Positions 42,656-52,948 of a stretch of 64,000 bases of DNA are shown one piece after another. Within the stretch, counting starts at the first letter, position 1. Each line of letters opens with the position of its first letter. The notes below the pieces were generated by a model. That model ran no database searches. It worked only from the letters and a program-made list of their open reading frames with translations, and was not told the DNA's origin. Both the position numbers and the translations under genes were made by a program. The DNA comes from JAJTFW01 sp903922455 (lineage in GTDB: Bacteria; Bacteroidota; Bacteroidia; AKYH767-A; OLB10), in assembly GCA_943329665.2 (NCBI GenBank), contig CALQEU020000015.1:1-64000 (forward strand), read 5' to 3'.

Positions 42656-45600
42656 TTATAGCTTCACCATTTTCACGGTGCGGCTTCCCTTTTCAGATGT
42701 TAAACGAAGGAGATAAATCCCTTGTGGTGCTTGACGTAAATCGATAATTCCACGATAATTGGTACCAGCATTAATTCTCTGATTCATCATCACACGACCT
42801 TCTAAATCAGTCAGCATGTAAGCCACTTGCTTCGCATCTACGCCATGTAATTCAAGATTAAACAATCCTGCAGACGGATTTGGATACACATTGACTACAC
42901 CTAATTGATCAGGTTGCTCAATACCCACTGTCGCATCGATATTAATATTATCGATATACAGATTGTTACCATAGCCATTTATATTCACAAACTTCACAAG
43001 AATATTTGATCCAATCCAAGTGCTTAAGTTAATGGTATCATTTCTCCAGTCAGTAGCTAGTGTTGGTACCCAACTGTTTAAATTATCGACCACAGTAGCA
43101 AGGTTGGTTCCGTCCTTTTGATATCCGGAAGGAATCCAAGTAGTTCCGCAATCAGTAGAAATATCTACACGTAATGTGTCGGTAAAGGTGGCATTATAGC
43201 GTGCATAAGAAACATCGAACGTTAATAATGCAGATGATGCACTTGCTAAGGATGTTTCGAAAGTCGCTAATCCATCTTCAGCGCCAGCATTATCATAAAC
43301 AAAGTTTTCTACGAACGAACACGTTGTTGGATTTCCTGCTGCACCTGTAATACCAGTTGCTTCTGTCCAAGTATTTGTTCCTCCGGCATCTTCAATATCC
43401 CATCCAGCAGGCGGGAATACTCCGCTTTGGAAATCTTCGATAATTGGAGCTGCGAAAGCAGGTAATATAGTGATGAATGAAGTTTGAGTAACGAGACCTC
43501 CACCGAAACTATTGGTTGCAGTAAGTTCAACATCATAAGCACCTGCTGCATTAAATACCACATCTGGATTTGCTGAATTAGCAGTAGTTCCATTTACAAA
43601 AGTTACGGTAGATGGTGTGAAAACCCAAGCCCAGCCTGTTGGTGAATTTAAACTTTGATCGGTAAAGGAGAATACTTTACCCGTACAACCTGTTGATGCA
43701 CTTACATTAAATGCTGGAATTGGAGGAGCGGTAACATCAAGTACATTGATATCGTCCAGCGCGATATCAGAGGTGAAATCATTTCCTGTTATTCCTCTGA
43801 AACGAATATTAATAATTTCCCCAGACCAAGGCGCTAAATTTACTATCCCTTGTAACCATAGGTTTAATTGATTCCCAACAATGGCAGGAATTGCATCATT
43901 GATCCATCCTCCTTGAGAGAAAATATCAACATGCAATTCCCCCATAGCAGTACCAGTCATATGATACCAGAAAGTAAGTTGTGGTGAAGGTGCAGTTGAT
44001 AAGTCAATACATGGAGATATTAGATTTGCTGTCTTTCCAAAACAAGCAGATGCTTCCAAATAAAGGTAATTCCCTGCGGCCGTTCCTAAAGTATGATCGG
44101 TAGTTGGACCTGTTCCTGTAGAAGGTGTCGCTCCTTCATTTACGCGGAAATCGATATCATCTTGATCTAAATTGGTTTCATTAATCCATCCATTCGTAAG
44201 ACCACATACGGTGGCTTCACAGTCTGAAGCTACGTTACAAAGATTATCTGCTTCAAAGTCATTAACAAAAGGCAACGTGGCAGAGGTTCCTCCTATTACG
44301 GTAATTAATGCTTTAGCTGAATCGTTATAAATATATTGATCTCCAGTATAAGTCAACCAAACATCCAATACATAATTACCCGCAAGCGATACGTCAATGG
44401 TTGTAGCGAATGAAAACAGTTGAGATGCTCCTGGGTTAATCGTTCCGGTAAATGTTTCTGTAACAGTGGTCGTTCCATCTAATGAATAGTTCACTGGAAT
44501 ATTAGTTAGAGTACTCAGTCCTTCATTCGAAATTAATACAGCTACAACAACAGCAGAATTATCGTGACAATCTTGTAATGAACCTGAGGAAGGACTTACG
44601 AGTGCTGACAGATTAGCATCGGTGGCTAATGCACAATTAAATACACCCGCCGCTTTAAAAATGGCATTTGCTCTACGTCCAGTGTTTCCTTGAGACGTGT
44701 TTGCACTTACACTAAACCAATTGTCGATAGATGGATTTACTCCATATAGAACCATTGTATTTGATGTACTGTTGCCAGCAATATCCATGTACTTGCTTCC
44801 TAGGATATATCCAGTATATCCTGCTGCACCTGTGACTGCATTAAAACTAAGTTGTACTGAATCTGGACAAGCCCAATCAACCACAATACCTGTTGGTAAA
44901 CCGATGATGGCTAATGAAGAATCAGATTCATCACTAAATCCATTACGAGAGATACGAACTTTAACTTCACCCGAAATTGAATTTGGAATATTCCATGTAA
45001 ATTGTTGTAATGTTTGAGGTACGGCAGCAGAAATAGTATTCCAGTTGCCTCCGTTATCTGTTGTATATTCTAATAAATAATTTCCTGTGTTTTTCCGTCC
45101 ATCCCAACGTATAACTTCACTCTCTCCCGGTACCAGACCTTCGCCACCATTCGGATAAGTAAGCGTAACGCCGTCTGTTCTAAATTCCCAAACCAAATAG
45201 TAACGTTGACCTAATGACGGTAAGGCGTACCCGTTAATAGTTACGTTATAAACTCCAGCGGTTGGTGTTGCAAGCGTTACTTGTTCCATATTGTTCAAGC
45301 TATCTATTCCGCGAACGGCAGGAGTGGTTAGATTTGCTACAATAGGCGTTGGATCTAATATCCAGGGATTCCAAACTGCCAAAGAGGGATCAGAAACGGT
45401 CATATTAATATCATTCACTAATGAAGGTGCGGAAGCCGGCGACCCGCCCACATCTGACCAATAAACCATCACTCTTACTTCTTGCACTCCAGCAGGAACA
45501 GTGATAGAATGGATATTACTATTTCCTTGAATTACTGAATCCGTTAAATAACGATTCTGCTCTAATGTTTGCAGTGCACGTAATGCATTTACGCGGCCCC

Positions 45601-47059
45601 ATCCATAAGTAAAATCGGGACCGGGATTTCCAATATCTTCAGCTGTATTTAACAAACATGCTTTTACTAAAGCCGCATTGGGTGAAGTAGCAGTTGTTAA
45701 TTCTTTAAAGGCTTGAAACATCTGTCCAAAAATTCCAGCAACACCAGGACATGCTGCGGAAGTTCCGCCTCCAACTTGATAGGTGTTGTTCTCATTCGTA
45801 CTCATTTGGTCTCTTCCATTTGCGCAAATATCTGGTTTCACACGACCATCAGAAGCAGGACCGCGGCTACTCGATGGATCTAGCACTTCCAAAGCATCGA
45901 GATTTCCACATGCAACTACATTCTTTCCTGTTTTATAACCTCCTGTAATATTTCCCCAACCTGCACCTGCTCCATAATTACAATTTCCTGATTGGTTATT
46001 TCCTGCAGAAAATACAAATTGTAATTGAGGGTTATCGAATAACAACTGATCTCCAAATTGAGTGTCTGTAGTATATTCATTACAACCTTGAGAATAAGAA
46101 GTAGACGCTATTACAATCCCATAATTATTAAAATTTGCTACTGCATCTAAAACTTGAGGGTAAGCTCCAATATTATATGAATATAAATCAGCACCACTCG
46201 CCATTCCACGAATCGTTGGATTTAAATTACCTGCACCGCCTGCAATACCCGTGGTCATGTCGCCATGCGTTTGACCAGTACCCGTCGCAAAATTGGTAAG
46301 GCGGCCTGCGAAATCAATATGTGGACCAACAAATCCATCATCCGCAACAGCAATACTTACTCCCGTTCCATTATAATGACGACCGGTCGCATAATCACTA
46401 TTAATTACATTCGAACGGTGCAAACTTCTTCCTTTGGTATCTTCCTTTTCACCGGGAGCAGCTATTGTATTGATGTAAAACACCCAAGGCTGGGCTGCTA
46501 AATTCATCAAAGCAAAATCACTTACTCGAATACTGATCGTTCGGCTTTTAGGTTCTTGTGAAAGAAGTTTTCCTTGCTCTAACGCTGATGTTAGTGCGGC
46601 ACTATGAGAAATGTTTCCCTGATACTGAACATTTAAATCAACTGTTCCGCGCTCATTAATAGCCCAACCTTGGAAGCCTCCAATAATGTTGCGACTAATC
46701 TTTTGTGCTGGACTTTGTACTAAAACAGCTCGTACGTTAAATCCATTCAACAATGATTTATTAAATCCAAGAGGGATTGCCACCATAAAAGTATTCTTTG
46801 GAACATAATCCATGATTACTAATCCACTCTGGCGCATAGTATTTTGTTCCGTCATTCCAGGTAAGGAATTAAATTGAAGGAAGCGGTAATAATACCCGTT
46901 GAAAACATCTGAAGGTGATGCTTCAACAATAAATTCTGAAAGATTGGAGGTTGCTTGTACCGTTCCACTTTGCAAATAAATGTTGGTGTTTTGTTGTGCG
47001 ATTGTGGCAACAGAAAATAACATTCCGATAGCGAATAACCAGGTGTAAATACGATTCAT
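42656..47059 (-). CDS. secreted subtilisin-like serine protease with PKD and T9SS domains
   Basis: A 1467-residue exported S8 protease. A signal peptide ends near SVATIAQ. A pro-region runs to about 205. The catalytic residues are Asp240 (SIAVADDGF), His265 (QTHGDMTTG), the oxyanion Asn354 (SAGNNQSG) and Ser434 (GGTSAACPG). After it come beta-sandwich domains, an immunoglobulin-like part, a PKD domain (FSFTDQSLNSPTGWAWVF) and a MAM/jelly-roll-like region near the end. The last 80 residues form the T9SS sorting domain (VYPNPSAGLFNLE to RTVKMVKL). It should digest extracellular protein. A single gene with its own terminator. Confidence 0.95.
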   Translation of the reverse strand: MNRIYTWLFAIGMLFSVATIAQQNTNIYLQSGTVQATSNLSEFIVEASPSDVFNGYYYRFLQFNSLPGMTEQNTMRQSGLVIMDYVPKNTFMVAIPLGFNKSLLNGFNVRAVLVQSPAQKISRNIIGGFQGWAINERGTVDLNVQYQGNISHSAALTSALEQGKLLSQEPKSRTISIRVSDFALMNLAAQPWVFYINTIAAPGEKEDTKGRSLHRSNVINSDYATGRHYNGTGVSIAVADDGFVGPHIDFAGRLTNFATGTGQTHGDMTTGIAGGAGNLNPTIRGMASGADLYSYNIGAYPQVLDAVANFNNYGIVIASTSYSQGCNEYTTDTQFGDQLLFDNPQLQFVFSAGNNQSGNCNYGAGAGWGNITGGYKTGKNVVACGNLDALEVLDPSSSRGPASDGRVKPDICANGRDQMSTNENNTYQVGGGTSAACPGVAGIFGQMFQAFKELTTATSPNAALVKACLLNTAEDIGNPGPDFTYGWGRVNALRALQTLEQNRYLTDSVIQGNSNIHSITVPAGVQEVRVMVYWSDVGGSPASAPSLVNDINMTVSDPSLAVWNPWILDPTPIVANLTTPAVRGIDSLNNMEQVTLATPTAGVYNVTINGYALPSLGQRYYLVWEFRTDGVTLTYPNGGEGLVPGESEVIRWDGRKNTGNYLLEYTTDNGGNWNTISAAVPQTLQQFTWNIPNSISGEVKVRISRNGFSDESDSSLAIIGLPTGIVVDWACPDSVQLSFNAVTGAAGYTGYILGSKYMDIAGNSTSNTMVLYGVNPSIDNWFSVSANTSQGNTGRRANAIFKAAGVFNCALATDANLSALVSPSSGSLQDCHDNSAVVVAVLISNEGLSTLTNIPVNYSLDGTTTVTETFTGTINPGASQLFSFATTIDVSLAGNYVLDVWLTYTGDQYIYNDSAKALITVIGGTSATLPFVNDFEADNLCNVASDCEATVCGLTNGWINETNLDQDDIDFRVNEGATPSTGTGPTTDHTLGTAAGNYLYLEASACFGKTANLISPCIDLSTAPSPQLTFWYHMTGTAMGELHVDIFSQGGWINDAIPAIVGNQLNLWLQGIVNLAPWSGEIINIRFRGITGNDFTSDIALDDINVLDVTAPPIPAFNVSASTGCTGKVFSFTDQSLNSPTGWAWVFTPSTVTFVNGTTANSANPDVVFNAAGAYDVELTATNSFGGGLVTQTSFITILPAFAAPIIEDFQSGVFPPAGWDIEDAGGTNTWTEATGITGAAGNPTTCSFVENFVYDNAGAEDGLATFETSLASASSALLTFDVSYARYNATFTDTLRVDISTDCGTTWIPSGYQKDGTNLATVVDNLNSWVPTLATDWRNDTINLSTWIGSNILVKFVNINGYGNNLYIDNINIDATVGIEQPDQLGVVNVYPNPSAGLFNLELHGVDAKQVAYMLTDLEGRVMMNQRINAGTNYRGIIDLRQAPQGIYLLRLTSEKGSRTVKMVKL

Positions 47060-47472
47060 AATTAGGATTGATTTGGTTTTGCAGATGAATATAACGAATA
47101 CAAAGGACTTTTATAAATAGACAAGATGCATAATCTGTCTATTTGCAAAATATTCCTTTGAGACCACACGAAAGTAAAAAGAATAATCCATTCTCTTTCA
47201 AAAGATTTTCCTGTGGAGAAATTATTGCTTTAAAATACTATCAAATCTTTTAACCTCGCCTTTCTACAGAATGTGAAACACGATACCCTGTCCTGTTCAA
47301 GGGTGTGAATCAAGATAACTAAAGATACAACAAACAACAAATACCTATAAGCAGATTAAAAATCTATACTTTCAATAATCGCTAACTTCTTAAAAATCAA
47401 TGCGTGAATGCCCTCTACAATGCAACAGCGGGTTTAATTCCAATTAATCTGCCACCTTTGCGCTCGTAAAAT
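47060..47472. other. intergenic space between divergent genes, nothing recognised
   Basis: AT-rich DNA of about 410 bases between the subtilase and rsmI. I see no repeat family, RNA gene or coding frame. CACCTTTG at about 47453 may be part of the rsmI promoter. An imperfect inverted word pair AAAGATTTTCCTG / CTGTGGAGAAATT is near 47202. Confidence 0.4.
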
Positions 47473-48138
47473 ATGCTCACACTTGTCCCTACACCCATTG
47501 GAAATTTGCAAGATATTACCTTGCGGGCATTAGCTGTTTTGAAAGAAGCCGACATCATTTTGGCGGAAGACACGCGCACCAGCAAGGTTTTACTCAACCA
47601 TTTTGGAATTGATAAACGCGTTTTATCACATCATCAACATAACGAACACGCCGCACTTTCAGAGTTAATACGTTTTATGAAAGAAGGTCAAAAAATTGCG
47701 ATGGTAAGCGATGCAGGAACACCGGGCATCAGTGATCCCGGATTTTTATTAGTACGTGAATGCATCAAAGAAGAAATTCCAGTTTTATGTTTGCCGGGCG
47801 CTACGGCTTTTGTTCCAGCATTAGTGATGAGTGGATTGCCTTGTGATCGATTTGTTTTCGAAGGATTTCTTCCTCAGAAAAAAGGTAGGCAAACGCGATT
47901 GCTCGCATTAAAAGAAGAAAACAGAACTATGATTTTTTACGAAAGTCCATTTCGATTAATCAAGCTCATTGATGAATGCATTCTCCATTTTGGCGAAGAG
48001 CGCATGGCGTCCGTATCTCGTGAAATATCGAAGATGTTTGAAGAAACAAAACGTGGAACACTTTTGTCATTAAAAAATTATTTTGAAACAAAAGGCGTGA
48101 AAGGTGAGATTGTGATGGTGGTGGAGGGGGTGAAATAA
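47473..48138 (+). CDS. rsmI: 16S rRNA 2'-O-ribose C1402 methyltransferase
   Basis: A 221-residue tetrapyrrole-methylase-fold enzyme that methylates C1402 of 16S rRNA. The motifs are LTLVPTPIGNLQDITLRAL, AEDTRTSKVLLNHF, MVSDAGTPGISDPGF and LPGATAFVPALVMSGL, all standard. The family usually extends further at the C-terminus in Proteobacteria; this shorter form is usual here. The leader is short. A CCCGATAG palindrome lies 7 bases after the stop. Confidence 0.96.
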   Translation: MLTLVPTPIGNLQDITLRALAVLKEADIILAEDTRTSKVLLNHFGIDKRVLSHHQHNEHAALSELIRFMKEGQKIAMVSDAGTPGISDPGFLLVRECIKEEIPVLCLPGATAFVPALVMSGLPCDRFVFEGFLPQKKGRQTRLLALKEENRTMIFYESPFRLIKLIDECILHFGEERMASVSREISKMFEETKRGTLLSLKNYFETKGVKGEIVMVVEGVK

Positions 48139-48144
48139 ATTCAG

Positions 48145-48162
48145 TCCCGATAGCGTTCGGGA
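48145..48162. repeat. TCCCGATAGCGTTCGGGA palindrome
   Basis: A member of the CCCGATAG family with two changed bases in the centre, just after the rsmI stop. It is followed by GAATGCAGAATT, as at 4436-4470, so palindrome and flanking word travel together. Confidence 0.75.
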
Positions 48163-48278
48163 TATGAATGCAGAATTGGGACTTGAATTGGCCTTTTCCT
48201 TCATTAATTCGATAAATAAAACGCAAATTCCTTTTCTACATTAAAAATTCATTACTTTCATCCCCACAATCATTCACG

Positions 48279-50048
48279 TTGGAGCGAAAACACCCGGACA
48301 TAAAAAATGATTTGATTGTTTTGCAAGTGGCAGGACAATTATTTTTTCTTTGCTTAACGTTGCTTTCTATTTATTTCTGGAAAGAGCGTCAAGCATTTGA
48401 TGCCGCTCATTACTTGTTCGAAATCATTGATCGAAAATTTTTCTATGTTGCACATCAACGTCCCATCGGTATTGTATCACAAGTATTGCCTGTACTTGGT
48501 GTTTGGTTACACCTCCCCTTAAAAGCCATTGCTATTTTATACAGTTTGGGAGATATCATTTGGTATTATCTTCTTTTTCTGCTGATGGCGTATAAACTGG
48601 AAACGCGACGCGGCATCATTTGTTTATTGTTGATTCTCTCCCTCACTATTCGATACAGTTTTTTCTGTCCGGTGACTGAATTGCTTCAAGGGTTAGCACT
48701 ACTTCCTGTTTGGTTGGCATTGCTGGGACGCTCTTTTCGCTTTCGTTTTCCGATACTAATTAGTCTCATGGGGATCATCATTTTTTCGCATCCTTTATTA
48801 TTCTATCCATTAGCGTTTACGTTTGCTTGGTGGTCATTGATGAGAGCGGAAGGAGCAAAATCCATCAACAGTGAAAAGAGCCGACTTCCAAAAATTCTTT
48901 GGCCTACCTTGGTTATCCTAATGGCATTGAAATTTTTCTTGTTGGACAGTTACGATCACGATAAAACATTTTATCCCGTTGTTTACAACGATTATGGATT
49001 TTTAAAATCCCTATCTTTTGAAACTGTATTTGATTTGATGAAAGTGATTGCTGCCAACTACACGATTACCACTTTACTCTTCTTAGTTACTGTCGCTATT
49101 TATGCCATGCAAAGAAGAATTAAATCCAGTTTACTCCTCATCGCTTTTGTTCTGGGTTATGTAATCATCATTGCTGCCACCCATCGCTTTGGAGGTATTA
49201 GTAATTATTCCGAACGCATGTTGCTGCCCATTTCATTTATGATTGCCATGGCGGCCGCTGGAATTATTTCGTTATCTCGTGTGTTCGTTCCTAAGCTTAT
49301 GTCGTTTGTTGGTCTCTCTCTTGTTTTGTTATTGCACCTTGATGTGCTTCGCATCACCGCAAAACCGTACACCTTACGTGTTGAACAAATGGAGTCGCTA
49401 ACGAACATGTCGAGGAAGATTGGTATTCAAAAAGCCATTGTGGATGAAACTTTATTGGATCAAAATTCCTTTGCTATGAGTGGATGGAGTTATCCGATTG
49501 AAACACTTTGGATCTCCGCATTAAAAGGCCCCGACTCCTGCGTGAGCGTTATTCTCCAGCATGAACACGTGGAACGAATCGCTCAACAAAAGCATGCTGT
49601 TCGGGCCAATGAGTGGGTGAAGTGGACGGAAGTGATATTACCGCTATCGAGCTTAAACGAAAACTACTTCAACCTTCCTGCGGAAAGTTATTTATCATTA
49701 AACGAACCTGGAAATTCGTATATAGATACCGTTAGACTTCAAATTCAATCCTATTCTAAAATAAATCCGCAGAACTACGTCATTGCATTCGAGCTTTTGC
49801 TTGGTAAAAACAAAGCTTTATTTAGTTCGGATAGTACTTACTTAAGTTTGCAAATTCCAACCGGTCCACAAATTCGGTTGACGGTCCCATATACCCTAGT
49901 AGATGGCGGAATTTTATGGATGGAACTTCCAATGGACGCCATTAAAAACGATGATCAATTTGATGTTTTTCTACAGCAAGGTCAAAAAACACTTGCTCGT
50001 GAAAAAATTAAGTTTACACATGGTCAGTTTGGTTTAGTGAAACCGTGA
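48279..50048 (+). CDS. polytopic membrane protein of unknown function
   Basis: A 589-residue protein with about ten to eleven predicted membrane spans in the first 370 residues and a C-terminal part of about 220 residues that is soluble and beta-rich. The layout resembles glycosyltransferase-C or O-antigen-type membrane enzymes, but I see no diagnostic motif. The frame has no ATG before residue 90 or so, and the likely start is TTG at 48279: upstream the frame holds no ATG before a stop at 48213. I do not assign a function. Confidence 0.75.
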   Translation: MERKHPDIKNDLIVLQVAGQLFFLCLTLLSIYFWKERQAFDAAHYLFEIIDRKFFYVAHQRPIGIVSQVLPVLGVWLHLPLKAIAILYSLGDIIWYYLLFLLMAYKLETRRGIICLLLILSLTIRYSFFCPVTELLQGLALLPVWLALLGRSFRFRFPILISLMGIIIFSHPLLFYPLAFTFAWWSLMRAEGAKSINSEKSRLPKILWPTLVILMALKFFLLDSYDHDKTFYPVVYNDYGFLKSLSFETVFDLMKVIAANYTITTLLFLVTVAIYAMQRRIKSSLLLIAFVLGYVIIIAATHRFGGISNYSERMLLPISFMIAMAAAGIISLSRVFVPKLMSFVGLSLVLLLHLDVLRITAKPYTLRVEQMESLTNMSRKIGIQKAIVDETLLDQNSFAMSGWSYPIETLWISALKGPDSCVSVILQHEHVERIAQQKHAVRANEWVKWTEVILPLSSLNENYFNLPAESYLSLNEPGNSYIDTVRLQIQSYSKINPQNYVIAFELLLGKNKALFSSDSTYLSLQIPTGPQIRLTVPYTLVDGGILWMELPMDAIKNDDQFDVFLQQGQKTLAREKIKFTHGQFGLVKP

Positions 50049-50104
50049 TCTGCTAAAAAATGTGCGGATCATTAAGTTAATTGGGTTAAGGAAGAGAAAA
50101 GTCC

Positions 50105-50620
50105 TTACGGCGTTGTTAAATCATACGTACTAGCAGTAGATATTGAAATTGGAAATTTGCTCCAGGTTTCTATACTATTGCGATGATTTATTCTCAAATA
50201 ATACGAATGCCCGAATAACATTAGTGGTAACCGCGTGGAGGCCCATCCATCTGTTTCTAATAAGATTTTCTTTTCAAATACAGGCGCACTACTAAGATTG
50301 GTGTCTATAAATGAAATTGAAACAGAATCAGCAAGCAACGGCAAATTAATGGGGTCTATAACCGATTGCAAAAATCCTCCACCCAAATAATATCCTTCAA
50401 TAAACATTCTCAAATTGAAAATAGGAATTTCGGGTTGTTGAAACCCTCGCGAACTAACAGTTGCATCAACAGTGTTTTCACCAATAAAACTTTCACCTAG
50501 TGTATAACTCTGCTGCAATGCACCTGCAATTTGGTTGTTGCCAGTGCATGCCAATACAGATTGTGCATGTACTGATGAAGTCATGAAAAATAATAACGCT
50601 AATAAAAACAAGTTTTTCAT
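50105..50620 (-). CDS. exported protein of unknown function, third gene of a secreted operon
   Basis: A 171-residue exported protein with a signal peptide (MKNLFLLALLFFMTSSVHAQ). Residues 20-65 (QQSYTLGESFIGENTVDATVSSRGFQQPEI) resemble the short module seen in many T9SS-linked Bacteroidota proteins that reads GxxSYTIGQ..GVQQPYEI. The remainder, from FNLRMFIEGYYLGGGFLQ on, is a beta-rich domain I recognise only as recurring in uncharacterised secreted proteins of this phylum. No sorting domain is present. It follows the Cys-rich gene by 11 bases. Confidence 0.75.
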   Translation of the reverse strand: MKNLFLLALLFFMTSSVHAQSVLACTGNNQIAGALQQSYTLGESFIGENTVDATVSSRGFQQPEIPIFNLRMFIEGYYLGGGFLQSVIDPINLPLLADSVSISFIDTNLSSAPVFEKKILLETDGWASTRLPLMLFGHSYYLRINHRNSIETWSKFPISISTASTYDLTTP

Positions 50621-50631
50621 CCTATTATATT

Positions 50632-52341
50632 TTATTGACAAACCCCATTCACACAAGTTTGGCCAGCTAAACAACTATTGCCGCAAGCACCGCAATTGCT
50701 AAAGCTAGATAACAAACTTACTTCGCAACCATCGGTATTATTTGCATTGCAATTTGCGAATCCCGAATTACACACGATCGAACAAACACCAGCGGTACAA
50801 ACAGAAGTGGAATTAGGTCGTGTAGGACAAACTAATCCACATGAACCACAATTAGTGGTAGTAGCAAGACTAGTTTCGCAACCATCGGTATTATTTGCAT
50901 TACAATTTGCGAATCCCGAATTACACACGATCGAACAAACACCAGCGGTACAAACAGAAGTGGAATTAGGTCGTGTAGGACAAACTACTCCACATGAACC
51001 ACAATTAGTGGTAGTAGCAAGACTAGTTTCGCACCCATTTGAAGTATTTCCATCACAATCTACAAAGCCAGGATTACAGCTTACAAGAGTACAACTCCCG
51101 TTAACGCATGCAGTTGTTGCATTGGGAGCTGTGCAAATATTACCACAAGCACCACAATTATTTGTACTCGTTCTTATATCAATTTCACATCCATCGGCAT
51201 TATTTGCATTACAATTTCTAAAATTTGTATTACAGCTTACAATTGAACAAACACCTCCAACACATGCAGCTGTTGCATTTGGAAGCGCGCATGCATTTCC
51301 ACATGTACCACAGTTTGCTAAACTTGTATTTAGAATAGTTTCACAACCATTAGTATTAATGCCATCACAATTTGCAAAACCGGTTAAACAAGTAAATGAA
51401 CAAACACCAGCGGTACACGTCGTTGTAGCATTTAAACGTGCAGGACAAACATTTCCGCAAGCCCCGCAATTATTTGGATTGGAGAGTAAGCTTATTTCAC
51501 AGCCATCGGTAGCAATACTATTACAATTTGCAAATCCTGATGTACAAATAAATGAACATAATCCAGCTGAACAAGTAACAGTAGAATTAGGACGAACTGG
51601 GCACACATTCCCACAAGTACCACAATTATTAATATCAGTAAGTGTTGGAGCGCCATTATCAACTAATCCATCGCAATTATCGTCAATGGTATTGCAAATT
51701 TCTGAAATAGAGGGATTGATGCTTGAATTGTTATCATCGCAATCTGAACTATTCAACACATAGCCCGCCGGCTGAAAACAGGAAGCAGCACTTACGGCCG
51801 CATTTCCAAATTGATCTCCATCCGCGTCACGATAATATTGTGTGAGCAATGAACATATTGATGCCGGCACCCAATTGGTTCCGTTCCATGAAAGCACTTG
51901 ACCGTTAACAGTTCCATTGGGTAGTGCGGAAGTGTTTTTCGCAAACAAGGCATAAGGAACAGAACTTAATGGATCGGTACCCATGTTCACAAATCCAGTT
52001 CCTGAATTAATTTCAGTTCTTAAAAAATAACTATTATTTCCCCAGTTTATTACTGAGAACGAAGGTGAACTCCCTAAACCTGTACTCGTCCCCAATCCCA
52101 ATTGCAATCGATATTGACCAAAAGCATTACTTGTTATAGCATGTGTCTCTTGCCATGTAACAGGGCCTAAAATCGACCCACTTACTATCGACAAACGAAT
52201 CGTTAACGCTTTGTTCGCTAATGGATTTCCTGCAGTATCACGAGCGACTGCTTGATAATTTACATTTTCAGGCGCTTGTGCCAAAGAATTTTGTGTAATC
52301 CCTAAAAAGGCAATCAATAGAATAAGTAAAATGTTTTTCAT
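50632..52341 (-). CDS. secreted Cys-rich repeat protein with MopE-like metal-binding motif
   Basis: A 569-residue exported protein. After the signal peptide (ending NSLAQ) comes a beta-sandwich domain that starts APENVNYQAVARDTAGN, common in Bacteroidota surface proteins. Then a MopE-like metal-binding motif: YYRDADGDQFG, CDDNNSSINPSISEIC, DDNCDGLVDNG. Seven Cys-rich units of about 40 residues follow, each NCGxCGxxCP, then CxxGxCS, CxxGFANCN and DGCE. The fifth and sixth units are nearly identical in DNA (50750-51020), a recent duplication. Six or so Cys per unit probably form disulfides outside the cell. A role in metal binding or as surface spacer is inferred. Confidence 0.85.
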   Translation of the reverse strand: MKNILLILLIAFLGITQNSLAQAPENVNYQAVARDTAGNPLANKALTIRLSIVSGSILGPVTWQETHAITSNAFGQYRLQLGLGTSTGLGSSPSFSVINWGNNSYFLRTEINSGTGFVNMGTDPLSSVPYALFAKNTSALPNGTVNGQVLSWNGTNWVPASICSLLTQYYRDADGDQFGNAAVSAASCFQPAGYVLNSSDCDDNNSSINPSISEICNTIDDNCDGLVDNGAPTLTDINNCGTCGNVCPVRPNSTVTCSAGLCSFICTSGFANCNSIATDGCEISLLSNPNNCGACGNVCPARLNATTTCTAGVCSFTCLTGFANCDGINTNGCETILNTSLANCGTCGNACALPNATAACVGGVCSIVSCNTNFRNCNANNADGCEIDIRTSTNNCGACGNICTAPNATTACVNGSCTLVSCNPGFVDCDGNTSNGCETSLATTTNCGSCGVVCPTRPNSTSVCTAGVCSIVCNSGFANCNANNTDGCETSLATTTNCGSCGLVCPTRPNSTSVCTAGVCSIVCNSGFANCNANNTDGCEVSLLSSFSNCGACGNSCLAGQTCVNGVCQ

Positions 52342-52352
52342 GGTATTCGGTT

Positions 52353-52784
52353 TTAATGTTCTTTATAATCAGTACAATATATCTGGAAATTCCCCTTTGA
52401 TTGTTCTATTCCTAAATCTCGACCTACTCTAAAATCTTTACAGCCCTTTTCATTCATTCCTAACATAATGTAAATGTAGCCACGGTTGTTATAAGCCTGG
52501 CCATGGGCTATATCCATTGTCAAGCATTTCGAGAAATCATCTATTGCGCCTAATAAATCTTGGTTTGATAATCTCAACACTCCTCGATCATAATAAGCAT
52601 TCGACATCGTTGTATCAAGCGCTATGGCTTTAGAAATAAAATACATTGCAGAATCATAATTATGTTGTTCTGATGCAGAATATGATAAGTTAAAGTAATC
52701 CTGCCCAGTAACTTGAGAAGCAGAAATACTTGGAAAAGAAAACATTGATAATGCCAATAAATATAAAATCCTTCTTGCTATCAT
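52353..52784 (-). CDS. exported TPR protein
   Basis: A 143-residue protein with a signal-like N-terminus (LYLLALSMFSFPSISAS) and two to three tetratricopeptide repeats, for example AYYDRGVLRLSNQDLLGAIDDFSKCLTMD and AYNNRGYIYIMLGMNEKGCKDF. It would be a periplasmic protein-protein scaffold. It is the first gene of a three-gene transcript with the MopE-like protein (11-base gap) and the 171-residue protein, so it may help their export or assembly; this is inferred from position only. Confidence 0.85.
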   Translation of the reverse strand: MIARRILYLLALSMFSFPSISASQVTGQDYFNLSYSASEQHNYDSAMYFISKAIALDTTMSNAYYDRGVLRLSNQDLLGAIDDFSKCLTMDIAHGQAYNNRGYIYIMLGMNEKGCKDFRVGRDLGIEQSKGNFQIYCTDYKEH

Positions 52785-52948
52785 TTAGATCCTACTGTTG
52801 TAGTAATGTTTATTAAGTTTTAAAAACTAATTAATGTAAAATTATTATTGACGTAAACTTAAGAAATACAATTTATATGTGCAAAATTAATTGAGTGTCT
52901 GTTAATTAATTTTATGTTTTTAGGGTTTTTATAAAGTAAACCCACCCA

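Noticed and set aside
49567..49582. CACGTGGAAC match inside the membrane protein gene
   Set aside because: Only a half site of the parS consensus; the left half does not match and it is in coding DNA far from the cluster.
50678..51763. 361-codon frame on the plus strand
   Set aside because: It is antisense to the Cys-rich repeats, whose periodic DNA prevents stops. The minus-strand frame has signal peptide and conserved Cys spacing.
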